Of a stretch of DNA of 64,000 nucleotides, positions 10,422-19,945 are shown one piece after another. Positions within the stretch are counted from its first letter, which is position 1. Each line of letters starts with the position of its first letter. A program made the position numbers and the translations under genes. The notes below the pieces were generated by a model. The model made no database searches and was not told where the DNA came from. It worked only from the letters and a program-made list of their open reading frames with translations. The DNA lies in NCBI GenBank assembly GCA_039621445.1, contig CP154957.1, positions 21,508,930 to 21,572,929 of the forward strand, written 5' to 3'. This stretch comes from Euglena gracilis (taxonomy: Eukaryota; Euglenida; Euglenophyceae; Euglenales).

Positions 10422-10859
10422 GTCAATGGTATTTTGAACAAGATCACTCCAGAGAAATATGAATCATTGATGCAGTCCATGCTGGAATTGAATTTCGACG
10501 TCAGCAACCAGAATCTCTTGAGTAGGATCATTGACTGTGTGTTCGAGCGTGCTGTTCAGCATCAGCTGTTCTGCAACCTCTACGCTGATGTGTGTCGTGA
10601 TTTAACGCAAAAGTTTGCACAGACACACACAAAGAAGGAAGGTGAAGAATCCAAGAGCACAGCTTATGCATCTTTTCGGAGGGCTCTCCTGAACAAGTGT
10701 CAGACGGAGTTTGAAGGGCCTCCTCCAGTGCCAGAGGGGTTATCTCCTGAAGAAAAGGCAGAACATGAAAAGAAATTGAAAGCACGACAACTTGGGAATA
10801 TCAAGTTCATTGGGGAGCTCTTTAAGCGCAAAATGCTGACAGAAAAGATCATGCATGAG
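10422..10859 (+). CDS. eIF4G-type scaffold, MIF4G domain part 1
   Basis: A 146-codon exon in phase 0 at both ends. It encodes the N-terminal HEAT repeats of MIF4G: VNGILNKITPEKYESLM at the start, then FERAVQHQLFCNLYADVCRD, a lysine-rich loop, FRRALLNKCQTEFE, and the hallmark LGNIKFIGELFKRKMLTEKI just before the donor (GAG/GTGTGT). In this family the domain binds eIF4A and contributes to RNA and eIF3 contacts. All hallmark blocks are present in the usual order and spacing, with the usual variable insert between NKCQTEFE and LGNIKFI. This is the firmest gene call in the window. Confidence 0.96.
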
Positions 10860-11028
10860 GTGTGTGCGCTTGTTTTGCAATTTTTGGGCCAATTAAGCAT
10901 TTTTGGGCTTTCAGATTTGGCTTTTTGCAATTGAAATCGTTGTTATTTCCATTTGTCCATATCGTTTGCAATGACCGCTCCTAGCAAGATTTACCCCCAG
11001 AATACAAATTTTTTCTTCTCATTCGCAG

Positions 11029-11181
11029 GTGATCAAGCGCCTTCTCCTCGGAAGCCCTCCCCAGGAGTCCCACCAGCCATCCGACGAAGAGATCGAAGTG
11101 CTGTGCCGCCTCCTGAAGACAGTCGGGCAGCAGCTGGACCGCCCCCAGGCGGTGGCCTACATGGACCACTATTTCATCCAG
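11029..11181 (+). CDS. eIF4G-type scaffold, MIF4G domain part 2
   Basis: A 51-codon exon after CATTCGCAG. It encodes VIKRLLLG, then EEIEVLCRLLKTVGQQLD and AVAYMDHYFIQ, matching the MIF4G helices around LCRLLxTxGxxLD and the MDxYF motif. It joins the previous exon in phase 0. The 3' border is odd. The codon CAG (11179-11181) is followed by GGTTTT, so a GT donor would leave one extra G, while every nearby AG acceptor in the next exon is in phase 0. Confidence 0.94.
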
Positions 11182-12584
11182 GGTTTTTTTTATTTGTCGA
11201 CCCCCGGGGGGGGGGGGGAGGGTAGGGTGGGTGGCAGGCACCTATAGCTAAAATGGCCTGAAATGGCCCAAAATGATTTTTGACCCCTATAGGTGGGGGT
11301 CCCTAAAATGGCCTAAAATGGCCTAAAATGGGAAAAATTCTGTTGCACAATATTTTTTTTGTGAACAACTGAAGCCATTCAGGCAATGACTTTCGGTGTC
11401 TTTTGTTAATGTGGACGGCGAACAGTGGATTTGGTGGAGGAGTACAACCCCACAATGTTTTTATCCCAATTAATAATAGCATCAGTCCTCAAATCCACAG
11501 TCCCCAACTTTTTGGTAGCTGAATTTTGAAGGTTTGGACAGAAGTATTTTTTTCTTACTCCCATCTTTTTTTTGGTGCGGAACGATGCCTGTTTCACAAA
11601 TAATGAAACAGTGCAAGTTTTGAAGCATGGGTAAAAATACAAAAAAAACGTAAAAGATGTTGGAAAAATCTCAATTGAAATTGAAAATACAAGTATTATT
11701 ATAAATTTATAAATTTAACAATAAATTTTCTAAGGAAACTTAATATTTTTTATGAGTGGACATTTTATTATCATAGAAATTCTATATGTTTAATATGGGT
11801 ATTTAATGCGGGTATTTTATTATTATCAATTTTGTTTATATATATATTTTCTATATTTACATAAATTTTATATTATCAATTTTTTATGTAATATTTTATA
11901 ATACAAATAACACATTTTTTATAATATTTAGCAATAAAATATATATAAAATATAGAAGTTGACATATAATGACATATAGAAATTGAATTAATAAATATAT
12001 ATTAAGTAAAAATTGTACTGATATTATATGTAATTGTTAATAATAACTATTATGACCATTTCAAATCATATTATTAATAAAATTGCATATGATAAAATAT
12101 GAATATGATAAAATTGAATATGATAAAAACAAAATATGACAGAATATAAAATATGTTATTGGTAAATAGCGCAAATAAAACTTTTAATATTTGTTCAACG
12201 GTTTTTTTCTGAAAAAATTCACTGCCGTAAATTCTTGCTGTTCAGAATTCCTTTATGGGAATGAATTAAGTTTTGTTGAGTTTCCCATGGTTTTCATCTA
12301 GTGTTCATGAATTTTGCATGCTTTTTCGGATGTATATTTGTTATAACTGAATATGAGAAGGTTTGCACATGTTATGATACAGTTTTCGGGACAAAAATAT
12401 CAAAAAATATGATTTTCAGAACCCCCACCTATACCTTAAAATGGCCTAAAATGGCCTAAAATCAGGAAAACTTTGGGCTTGACTACAGGTGCCTCGTGGG
12501 TGGCTCCGGCCGAGCCCCCCCCCCCCCCCCGGGGGGGGCCCCAGAAGGTGGGTGGGTGGGGGGGACCCCCCCCTGGTCTTAAAG
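11182..12584 (+). mobile_element. Intron made of a TIR-like unit with very AT-rich core
   Basis: The stretch starts with a T-run and CGACCCCCGGGGG and ends with a C-run/G-run junction and GGTCTTAAAG. AGGCACCTATAG (11236-11247) and CTACAGGTGCCT (12483-12494) form an inverted pair beside the G/C runs. Direct copies of CCTAAAATGGCCTAAAATGG lie near 11302 and 12440. Between them, about 11640-12180 is extremely AT-rich (TATATATAT, ATAAAATATA), unlike anything else in the gene. No coding content was recognised. It looks like a nested element, or an insertion of organelle-like or other foreign AT-rich DNA, now spliced out as an intron. Confidence 0.7.
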
Positions 12585-12816
12585 AAAACCCCTGACTTCA
12601 TCCGCATCAAGGCTCTCCAGCAGCGCCACCCGCGCTCCCGCATCCGCTTCATGCTGCAGGACACCATAGACCTGCGGAACGAGAATTGGGTCCCGCGCCG
12701 GGAGGAGCAGAAGGCACAGACGCTGGCGGAGCTGGAGATGCAGATCGCGAAGCAGCGCGAGAAGCAGGAGGCGCTGCTGGCAAAGTCCCCCCCGGCCATG
12801 ATGGGGAAAGGGAAAG
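12585..12816 (+). CDS. eIF4G-type scaffold, MIF4G domain end
   Basis: Encodes KTPDFIRIKALQQRHPR, then SRIRFMLQDTIDLRNENWVP, the conserved closing motif of MIF4G (SRIRFMLQDxxDLRxxxWVPRR). A Glu/Gln/Lys-rich helix (AELEMQIAKQREKQEALLAK) follows. The donor after AAAG is GTGCGA (phase 1). The distance from MDHYF to SRIRFM is a few residues longer than usual, so the true acceptor may lie at another phase-0 AG (12611 or 12620). Confidence 0.92.
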
Positions 12817-13500
12817 GTGCGACGACACCCAGGGGAAGTTTTGCAAAACGATGTGACAAATTGTCTGCTTTTGATCCTGATTGTCAAGCTGATTTTGTAC
12901 CATCTTACTGCTTATAGGTTATGTTCATTTTTTATGGGTTCTGTGGTTTGGTTTTCAATCCACATTGAACAGTATAGCTTAGGAATGGATGGTGGCGGAG
13001 CTGCATACAATTGTCACTTGATGTGTCAGCATTTCCGCAGATTGTTGCATACCTTTCACTTTGCTCAGCCAAATTCAGACAGGAATGATTGCACCAAATA
13101 TTGAGTGAACATTTTCAGAAGTCCAATTTACCAGGGAATGGTTTTCCACAAATCAGGTGTATGGACCGACCCGGGGGGGGGGGGGGGGGGCGCCTGGGAC
13201 CAATTTTTTTCTTTTGGTTCTTTTTTCCGAAGTTTTTTTAATTTTTGACAAAATATTGACCAATGGCATTTTCTTCCCATTTTGGGAAGCAAAATTTTTC
13301 GGCCTGGCGTTTTGCACCGATCCAAAAATTCGGTCACCTGGACCATGCCACTGTTCAGGTGGGGGGAGGTGCCCCCCCCCCACTAGACCAGATGGGGGGG
13401 TCCGACCCATCCCCATTCCATTCCATCCCATCCCATCCATTTTATCGAACCTTGCCCCCCCCCCCCAAACGCTCTTTGGATAAATATATTCATGTGTTGC
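12817..13500 (+). other. Intron with hairpin-core repeat element
   Basis: The right half (13170-13465) begins with a long G-run, carries the family core TTTTTCGGCCTGGCGTTTTGCACC and the motif CGGTCACCTGGACC plus CCACTGTTCAGGTGGG, and ends in C-runs. The same motifs in the same order occur at 18726-18880 and in part at 23040-23113. No exon is evident. Confidence 0.65.
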
Positions 13501-13665
13501 GCTCTGAACGACCCCTGCTGCCGCCAACTGCCGTGCCTGCCGGGCGCAAGGGTGGGAAGGGTGAGGATTTCCCCGTCCCCGCTATGGGGCGGGGGATGGG
13601 TCCTCCCCGAGGGATGAACCCCTACCAGACACAGCAGTACGGTGTTCCCGGCCGCGGCCCGGCAG
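13501..13665 (+). CDS. eIF4G-type scaffold, Gly/Pro/Arg-rich linker exon (5' edge unresolved)
   Basis: A GC-rich open frame reads GRKGGKGEDFPVPAMGRGMG and on through PRGMNPYQTQQYGVPGRGPA to a good donor (GGCAG/GTGGCG, phase 1). Composition suits the disordered linker between MIF4G and MA3. No phase-1 acceptor lies close by. The AGs at 13550, 13559 and 13565 are all phase 0, and the only phase-1 AG (13386) lies inside the repeat element. Either the intron edge is non-canonical or another small exon was missed. Confidence 0.55.
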
Positions 13666-14464
13666 GTGGCGGCCAGGCTTCTTTTTGACAACCCAGGAGG
13701 GGGTGCGTTGTGCTATGCCTGCTCACAGGAGGCCCTGAAAAGAAAACCCTTCAAATACATTTAATTTTTTTGGCCAAGATGCCGTGGCATATTTTAAAAA
13801 ATGTCGAAGACAGTTCATTTGTGGGAGAATGTGGAAACATTTTTTACAAGCCAAGGTGATGGTGTGCCCGAAAAAAAAAAAGAAATTTGTCCTTCGTTGC
13901 ACCCCCCAAACAGGGGAGTACAACAAGGCACCTCAAAAATGCGATGCCAAAAACTGCAAAGAAAATGCCAAATTTGCAAAATCCATTCAGAGTGTGCACG
14001 CTTCCACCCCCCCCCCCCCCCGGGTCAGCCACACAGGAAATTTTGACCACAAACGTGAAAAAAAAGCTTAAAAATTGAGAGAGCCAGATACAGAGATGGG
14101 GGGGGGAGTGTTCAAAAATGGCCGGAAAATGGTGTTTTGGGGGATGCTCAGTGCAGAAACGTTGGGGGGAAAAGAAGTGCTCAAAGAAAAAGACGAAGGC
14201 CGGGGCATCCCAATTCTTTGTGAGGTTCCACGTGGTGAATGTTACAAGGAACAGGGAGTGCTATACGGACCGCCAGGGGCCACCCGGCAGAGCTGGAAAG
14301 GCCCCCTGGAGGTCGGCTTTGGGTCCGAGCCCAAGCCGACCTGGCCAATTTTCCCTGCGGCGCCGGAGGGTGTGTTGAAGCACCGCCCACCCTAAAGTTT
14401 GACTGGGTCAAAGGCCCCCCATCACCTCGACCTTACTGAAAAGGGGCCTGGGGGCGACCCGCAG
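13666..14464 (+). other. Intron region, one possible small exon
   Basis: It contains C-runs (14008-14021) and G-runs (14099-14106). A GC-rich open stretch at 14255-14369, between GGAACAG and GTGTGT, reads with acceptable codon use in more than one frame. Its phases do not fit the next exon, so it is not called. Confidence 0.45.
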
Positions 14465-14653
14465 ACAGTCTGTCCAGCTGGCCAGCCCGCCAATGAGGAG
14501 CGGGCCCGCGGCGCCAGCAGCCCAACGTCCCCCGAGCAAGGCGACGCTGCCGGGAACCGGGCCTCGAAGCGGAAGCCCAGCTTCAAGGACACCCCGCTGC
14601 CGGACGACAAGTCGCAGGACGGCCAGCGGGCCGACCCGCCGCGCGATGGCCAG
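14465..14653 (+). CDS. eIF4G-type scaffold, charged linker before MA3
   Basis: A 63-codon GC-rich exon after GACCCGCAG. It encodes a polar linker with SKRKPSFKDTPLPDDKSQDG near its end, resembling the KRSFSKE-type basic stretch that precedes MA3 in animal eIF4G. The exon must end by 14662 because a TAG follows in frame. The only phase-compatible border is CAG followed by GCATTA, which would be a GC donor. Other frames are open too, but give arginine/proline-biased nonsense. Confidence 0.6.
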
Positions 14654-14804
14654 GCATTAATTTAGTGCAACCACCAAGGTAGAACGTGGGTGCCAGAACA
14701 AATTTGCAGTGCACCTATGGACACCCAAGAAATTTTTGTGGATCACGCCACTTTTTTTTGTATTTGTGGTTCATTTTCGACACCAAAAAATCTTTTTTAT
14801 TTAG

Positions 14805-15127
14805 ATTTCACACTGCACCAACGGAATAAAACGAATGGCTGGTGACGACAACTCGCTGGAGCAGACGGCCATCAGCATGATCGAGGAGTTCAAGAACTCG
14901 ATGAACGAGGGGGACATGGCGGGGCTGGTGGTGGAAAATTTCCGGCAGGTGGGGGCGGAGAACCACAAGCACCTGCTCAACAAGGCCATCCAGCACGCCA
15001 CCAGCAGCGTGGCCAAGCACGCCGAGACGCGCAAGCTCCTGGCTGAAATCCTTCTGCATCTCATCTGCGAGCCGGACAAGGATTCAAAGGCCAAGGATTA
15101 CACCGTCAGCATGGAATCGGGCCAGAG
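14805..15127 (+). CDS. eIF4G-type scaffold, MA3 domain part 1
   Basis: The exon starts right after TTTATTTAG (an in-frame TAG overlaps the acceptor, fixing the start). It encodes LEQTAISMIEEFKNSMNEGD, GLVVENFRQVG, then LLNKAIQHATSS, ETRKLLAEILLHLICE. These are the antiparallel helices of an MA3 domain (I-x-EF-x-N-x-D start). The donor is CAGAG/GTGGCA (phase 2). MA3 in this family is the second eIF4A-binding HEAT domain. Confidence 0.87.
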
Positions 15128-15630
15128 GTGGCACGGTGGCACAACGTGTACAATTTTCGTGAAATTGACGGGAAACACACCGGAAATGGAGTTGCCATTC
15201 AATGGAGCATAATCAGAAAGTCCGGTGGCGGTTTTTTGTCCCAAGAAGGTTGAGGGTGAAATCCAGAAACAACAAACAAAACAAGGAAATCCATAAAGTT
15301 GAAAAATACCCAAAATACATATTAATTACCCCCCCCAAATATGAAGCCCCCCCCCCGGCTTTATATTTAGACGGGATTTCAAGACCTTCAGGGGGGGCTT
15401 TATATTTAGGGGGGGGGTTAATGTTTTGACCGATCCTTCTCCAGCTCACAGTTGTTTGCAAGACCCAGGCAATTTTTAATGTGAATGATGCCGAGCAGTT
15501 GGGATCTGTAAACAAACAAAAATTGCATTTGGGGGGTTTGTTTCCCATTCTTCCGATGAATGTTTGGGTCTTTCCCTCCCATTCGTGCTCGTTGTATCCA
15601 TTATGTCTCAGCTTTGTGGGCCTCTGCCAG
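15128..15630 (+). other. Intron inside the MA3 domain
   Basis: A GT-AG intron whose phase-2 join (AG plus C) is consistent on both sides. It holds a local duplication of GGCTTTATATTTAG (15357-15370 and 15397-15410) between C- and G-runs. Nothing else was recognised. Confidence 0.75.
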
Positions 15631-15748
15631 CATCTTTGCTGGCTTCTGCCTCTTTTTCGATGACGCAATCGACCTGGGCCGCCTGGAGGACAACCCCCGG
15701 CTGTGGGGCCAGGCTTCTATTTTTGGCAGGATGGCCCAAGTTGACAAA
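15631..15748 (+). CDS. eIF4G-type scaffold, MA3 domain part 2
   Basis: Encodes (S)IFAGFCLFFDDAIDLGRLED, then NPRLWGQASIFGRMAQVDK. This fits the MA3 block with a helix followed by DL-x-x-DxPxxW and the next helix. It starts in phase 2 after TCTGCCAG, as required by 15127. GTTGAC after 15739 and GTGGGG after 15748 are both phase-0 donors. The later one keeps the helix length expected from human eIF4G1. Confidence 0.75.
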
Positions 15749-16055
15749 GTGGGGAAGCGGGTTAAGAAAACCCAAAAGCCACGGAAGCCAAAGGTTCGCC
15801 CAACGACCCCCGTTCATCCCCCACCAAAGGTTGCAGGCAAGCTCCAAAAGCTTCCTGCCTTGTGTTTTCCCCTGCCCCACAAGCAGAATTTTAGATCCTG
15901 CTCACAAAATCAGATTCTTGCATTTATCCCGGAGTCCGGCCAGCTGCAGCAAGATTTGGGTGGGGGTTTCTTTTGACCTGATGTCCAAGCCTGGCTGTGA
16001 ACAAACGATGCCTGCCGGTGACTGTTTTGCCCACCTCGCAGTCTGTTGTCTGCAG

Positions 16056-16184
16056 GCAGAGGCATTCACTTTCAGCGACCTGAACTTCTGCATCCCCGAC
16101 ACGTTTGTGGAGCGCGACGAGGTCATCCCCTGCTTCCTGGCGCTGTTCACCCGCCTCAAGGCAGAGAATAACTCCATTGACCTC
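16056..16184 (+). CDS. eIF4G-type scaffold, MA3 domain part 3
   Basis: Follows GTCTGCAG in phase 0. Encodes AEAFTFSDLNFCIPDTF, then ERDEVIPCFLALFTRLKAEN, matching the MA3 helices around GELF and LLLEILGLL in human eIF4G1. The 3' edge is uncertain: GACCTC/GTGTGC at 16184 and AAG/GCAGAG at 16160 are both phase 0 and fit the next exon. The frame stays open to a stop at 16266-16268. Confidence 0.8.
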
Positions 16185-17121
16185 GTGTGCACGGGGCATT
16201 TCGATGCGTTGCTGAAGTTGTTCTGCACAGACAAGACTGCCAAACGTATCGATTATGGACCTGCTTGATATTTGGATGAAAGCGCTGCCACAAAGCCAGA
16301 GAGACCTGTGAATGTTTCTGGTGTTTCTCCTGCTCCCTTCTTGAATACTCCCATGATGATTTGGTTTGGATTTGGATGATTGGATGTATTGCTGGATTGT
16401 ATTTGCAAGTGAGTATTAATGGCAAGCAGATATATGCTCGTCACATCAATGGAAACCTGCTTTTGGGGGGGTAAAGGACACAAAGGTTTTGAGCAACCAA
16501 GAACAAAGGTGATTTCTGCTCTATGTGTGTGGGGGGGATTCAAACGCGTTTTTTGTTTGTTTTTTATTCATTGTTGTTTTCACAGTCATCATGTTCATTG
16601 TTAAGGCAAATTTGCGTTTTTCCTGAGCTCTTTTTTATCCCCATCAAATTCCGATTTTCTCTGGGAGGGGGAATTTCTCCCCATGCTGTATTTTGATTTT
16701 GATCAGATTTTGGGAACATCATGACTCTAAAATTATGCAATTAGTTGGCCAAAAAGTCAAAAAGAAATTGCACAAATTTGGCAAAAAGTCTGATCTAGGT
16801 AAAATTCGGGCCCAAGTGTGGATTTTGCGGTTCGAGAATTTTCTGAAGGTGAATTTTTCGCCTCGCCAATAGAAAAGTGTGCATCCCGGGGAAGGTCCTG
16901 AAGAAATTTGCAGCTTGATTTTTTTTGCATTTTTTGTGGTCTTTTTTTTGGCTCCTGTAGATGTGAAAACCCCCTGCCCCGCTAAATTTCACACACCATA
17001 TGGAACAGGGGGAATGCAACCTCAAAACAGTGACGCATTTTTTTTTAAGAATATCCTGCCTCAAAGTTAACATGTGTCTGTTTGAAGTGTTTTTCACTCC
17101 TGGAATTCCCACCGTCCGAAG
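16185..17121 (+). other. Intron between MA3 and W2
   Basis: No exon was recognised. The stretch at 16845-16940, with TTTTTCGCCTCGCCA, AAAAGTGTGCATCCCGGGG and a TTTGCA-type end, is a diverged copy of 4110-4215. This marks another dispersed element. Confidence 0.7.
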
Positions 17122-17286
17122 CGGACCCATATCTCCGACCAGTTCCTGAAGATCCTCGAAGACCATCAGCTGCTGGAGGTGGACCCGTCCATCTATATCT
17201 ACTGGGCCTTCAAGGCGCAGCTCCCCAGCGACGATCTACTGCAATGGCTCCAGGACCGCATCCCGGACTCTGTGGCATACAGCGAG
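17122..17286 (+). CDS. eIF4G-type scaffold, W2 domain part 1
   Basis: A 55-codon phase-0 exon. Encodes RTHISDQFLKILEDHQLLEV, then DPSIYIYWAFKAQLPSDDLL and QWLQDRIPDSVAYSE, ending at the donor GAG/GTGGTG. It matches the opening helices of the third HEAT domain (pattern L-x-K-L-L then V-x-x-W-I-x-x-x-L). In animals W2 binds the kinase Mnk; whether that partner exists here is unknown. Confidence 0.85.
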
Positions 17287-17548
17287 GTGGTGTCGCTTAA
17301 AGTAGCGGCACCGACTATATTGTACAGCTGCCCGGGGCGGATCATGTCCCCGTCCTGGGAGTTTGCTAAAACTGAAGTGCATAAATGCTGTTTGATGGGT
17401 GGATTCCTGGCTCTGATGGAGATTGTGCGGCGAGCGGAATGGCTGAGGAAACATTTTGGGAGGGGTGCTTTCCCAGCTTGTTGGTCCCCTGGCTGTTGGA
17501 GACGATTTGACCCCTCCCCCGAAAGTCAATCGTTTTTGCCACCCCCAG

Positions 17549-17579
17549 GTGGTCAGAGCCAACGTCGCTATCTTCCTTG
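17549..17579 (+). CDS. eIF4G-type scaffold, tiny W2 exon
   Basis: After TTTGCCACCCCCAG, a 31-base exon encodes VVRANVAIFL plus one base, ending at CTTG/GTGGCA (phase 1). It continues the 17286 exon in phase 0 and matches the LVRALMTAV helix of human eIF4G1. The next recognised exon starts in phase 0. Either the donor is later (ACCACC/GTTTCT, phase 0, after 17639) or a small exon is missing. Confidence 0.5.
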
Positions 17580-17987
17580 GTGGCAAATTAATTTCCCGCT
17601 GCATGTATTTAACACCATTAGATCGCAACGGTACCACCGTTTCTGAGCAGTCCACCCCTCCTGCAAAAAGTTATGGGTGCGGTCGGTTTTTTCAGTTGTG
17701 GGCCAAATGGGCCACATTCATTTTAATGTCTCTTTCCATATTGGGTGTTTTTAGTGCTTTTTTCAGACTTCAGACTTCAGACTTCAGTGCTCTTTTCAAA
17801 CTGTTTTCAGGGCTTCTGCCTCAGAATCAATCATTTTTGTGAGCAAACTGAGTTCCCACTGCATGTATATCACACCCCAGACCAGAAACTTACAAAATCG
17901 AGCCTAGCTTTCCAGGGTCAACATTGGCTTGTTCAATGAGCTGGGGGTGGGGTGGGTTTCAGGATTTAGCAATGGCCATCTGGTCAG
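17580..17987 (+). other. Intron inside W2 with an internal repeat
   Basis: GGCAAATTAATTTCCCGCTG at 17581 and the following TGTATTTAACACC recur in diverged form from 17843 (CAAACTGAGTTCCCACTGCA). Part of the sequence around the tiny exon has therefore been duplicated within about 260 bases. TTCAGACTTCAGACTTCAGAC at 17763 is a short tandem repeat. Confidence 0.6.
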
Positions 17988-18171
17988 CCCTGCCTTTGTG
18001 TGGCATCCAATGTGTTTGTGGACACGCAGGAACCACGGAACCCTCGGGAGTTGTTCCAACGCTTCTTGGAGCTGTTCAACAAACAGCTGATCAAGCCCAT
18101 CCTGAAGTACACCCAGAACATAAATCCGCGGGACAAGCTTCAGAATGAGTTGCAGTGCTTGCTGGAAGCCC
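17988..18171 (+). CDS. eIF4G-type scaffold, W2 domain part 2
   Basis: Encodes NPRELFQRFLELFNKQLIKP, then ILKYTQNINPRDKLQNELQC and LLEA. The 5' edge may be 17970, 17988 or 18030, all phase 0. The 3' edge is set at GAAGCCC/GTCGTT because its phase 1 joins the CA-TTG start of the last exon. The join gives LQCLLEAPLHQCEQFYL, which aligns with the ELQALYALQALVV helix of human eIF4G1. Reading on to TPQ at 18200 instead would add a stretch without counterpart in the family. Confidence 0.8.
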
Positions 18172-18539
18172 GTCGTTTCTGCTGCCTCACCCCCCAGGCT
18201 GTTGTTATTCATCGGTGCCTTGCATGTGTTGGTTCAATTACCTGTTTTTTGTGAGTTTATTGTATGCAGCCCGCACAGGGAATCTCTTAAGCACGCCCCC
18301 CCCCGGGGGGGGGGTCCAGCCCGCCAGCTGGAAAAAGTCATTGGTTGAAGCATAACTAATATTGTGGCTCTCAACAGGGCATTGTTTAATGACCCCTTAT
18401 TGCGGAACCAATCCAGAAGCTGGAAATTTTGGGCTGTCTGGGAACAGGCGGCCGACCCTTCCCTATTGGTCTCCCTGGAACTGGTTCGGGGTCGAACCAG
18501 GTACCCCAAAAAACAAAACTAAACCCCCCCCTGAACAGA
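18172..18539 (+). other. Start of the last recognised intron
   Basis: Contains a CTTAAGCACGCC motif followed by a C-run/G-run junction (18288-18315), as in the TIR families at 5.5 and 21.3 kb. No exon was recognised. Confidence 0.6.
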
Positions 18540-18972
18540 AGCCCCCGGGGCAGGGTTTGATATAAGGAGGGCGTACATGGTTTAGGTGGGGGTGCCCCCC
18601 CCCACACCCACCCCCTCCTGGCCTGCAGGGGGGGGGGTCCGGACAACTCCAACTCCCCACCTGCCAGGGGGGTCCGGACCGACCCTGGGGGTGGGGGGGG
18701 TACCCAGGACCCCCCCCAAAAGGGTCAATTTTTTCCTCCGGCGCTTTGCGCCGAATTTTTTTTTGCATTTTTGGCAAATTTTTGCCCAAAAAGTGCCCAA
18801 TATGGCACTTTTGGTCGTTTTGGGGGGTCAAAAATTTTCGGTCACCCGGACCGCGCCACTGTTTAGGTGGGGGGGTGTCCCCCCCCCACCCCCCCCCCTC
18901 CTGGCCCGCAGGGGGGGGGGGTCCGGACCACCCCCCCCACCTGTCCTTATATCAAACCCTACCCCGGGGGCT
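18540..18972. mobile_element. TIR element with 29-base ends and hairpin core
   Basis: Positions 18540-18568 and 18944-18972 are reverse complements with one mismatch in 29. The ends start AGCCCCCGGGG and include AGGGTTTGATATAAGGA. The interior holds long C- and G-runs at both sides, the core CCGGCGCTTTGCGCCG followed by a T-run, and CGGTCACCCGGACC with CCACTGTTTAGGTGGG. No coding content and no clear target-site duplication. End-like relatives occur at 22384 (CAGGGTTTAATAAGGAGGG) and 24023 (TAGATCAAACCCTGG). Confidence 0.82.
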
Positions 18973-19380
18973 GCTATTCGGAACGTTGGTCGAAAACCGA
19001 GGGGGGGGGGCTTATATTTGGGGGGGGGGGGGGCATTATTCGGAAAAGTGGTCGAAAACCAGGGGGTCCGAGCATTATCGAAGAAATTTCTTTGTGGATC
19101 TATTTTCCAAACCATGTCAAATTTGCCGCAAATGTTACTCTTGTGGATGGATCATTAAACGTAAACTCACCCAACCCTCATTTAGAGGTTTTGCAAAAAC
19201 TGGAGCCCATACGAGATATTTACCCCTACACTCCCCACACCCCCCCACACCCCCCCCACACCCCGGGGAGCGGGCTACTATTCAGAGGGGGGGGGGGCAC
19301 TATTCAGATTTTGGTCGAAAACCGAGGGGGGGCACCATTCGGGGGGGGGGGGGCTTCTATTCAGGGAGGGGGTTACAAAA
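18973..19380 (+). repeat. Local repeats around GGTCGAAAACC
   Basis: GGTCGAAAACC followed by a G-run occurs near 18986, 19051 and 19312, each alternating with CTATTCGG/CTATTCAG motifs and G-runs. Two similar blocks (18973-19080 and 19262-19375) flank a unique stretch at 19080-19260. This may be a pair of element ends or a decayed tandem duplication. Confidence 0.6.
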
Positions 19381-19588
19381 GGGCCCCCAAAACTGCCACT
19401 TGTGCAAAAAAAAGAATCGATTTTTGGACCCTTGCAGGTTTGACCCTTGCCCATTATGTCCTGGCAACCCTTTTACACATCTTTTGTCAATTTTGGCACA
19501 TTTTTGCACAGCAAAAATAAATCCCATACCGTCCAGCCGCCCAAAGGGCAGCCTGAAAATAAATATGATCCATCAATGGGGGGGTCTG

Positions 19589-19945
19589 AGGCTGCTGGCT
19601 GGATGGACCCCCCCCGAGGGGGGGGGGGGTTGGAGTCAGGGAATTCCTTAAGCCGACCGCAGGGGGGGGGGTCCAGCCAGCCAGCACCTTTTTTCCAGCC
19701 AGGTCCTCCCGGGGTTGAGTGGTAATTTCAGTTTTTGCAGCCCAACGAAGCTGGGTTGGACCGAAATAGTTTACGGCGCAAAAACGCTGTAAAGTAAAGG
19801 GGGGCCAAAATGACCAAAAATGCCATTTTTGAGGGTCTTTTTCTGGATTTTTACCTCCAAATTTTGGTCGGGAAAATGCATTCTTGTTTTCGGGTTCCAG
19901 CCCTGGACCCCCCCACCGGGTCCAGCCAGCACTTTTTTTTTCCAG
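19589..19945 (+). repeat. Repeat copies that end at the last 3' splice site
   Basis: CCAGCCAGCAC followed by a T-run and CCAG occurs at 19676-19697 and again at 19922-19945, where it is the polypyrimidine tract and AG of the last W2 exon. An inverted relative (GCTGCTGGCTGG then a C-run) stands at 19590. The intron 3' end thus lies within, and is apparently supplied by, a repeated sequence. Confidence 0.65.

Noticed and set aside
14255-14369. Extra linker exon of the eIF4G-type gene
   Set aside because: Splice-like edges are present, but two frames look equally coding and neither joins in phase to both neighbours.
15713-15720. GC donor directly after NPRLWGQ
   Set aside because: Phase fits, but stopping there deletes a helix expected in MA3. 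The GT donors at 15740 and 15749 keep phase and length.
18172-18200. Reading the W2 exon on to TPQ with a GC donor near 18200
   Set aside because: That border does not match the phase of the last exon, and it adds residues without counterpart. GT after GAAGCCC joins in phase and aligns with the family.
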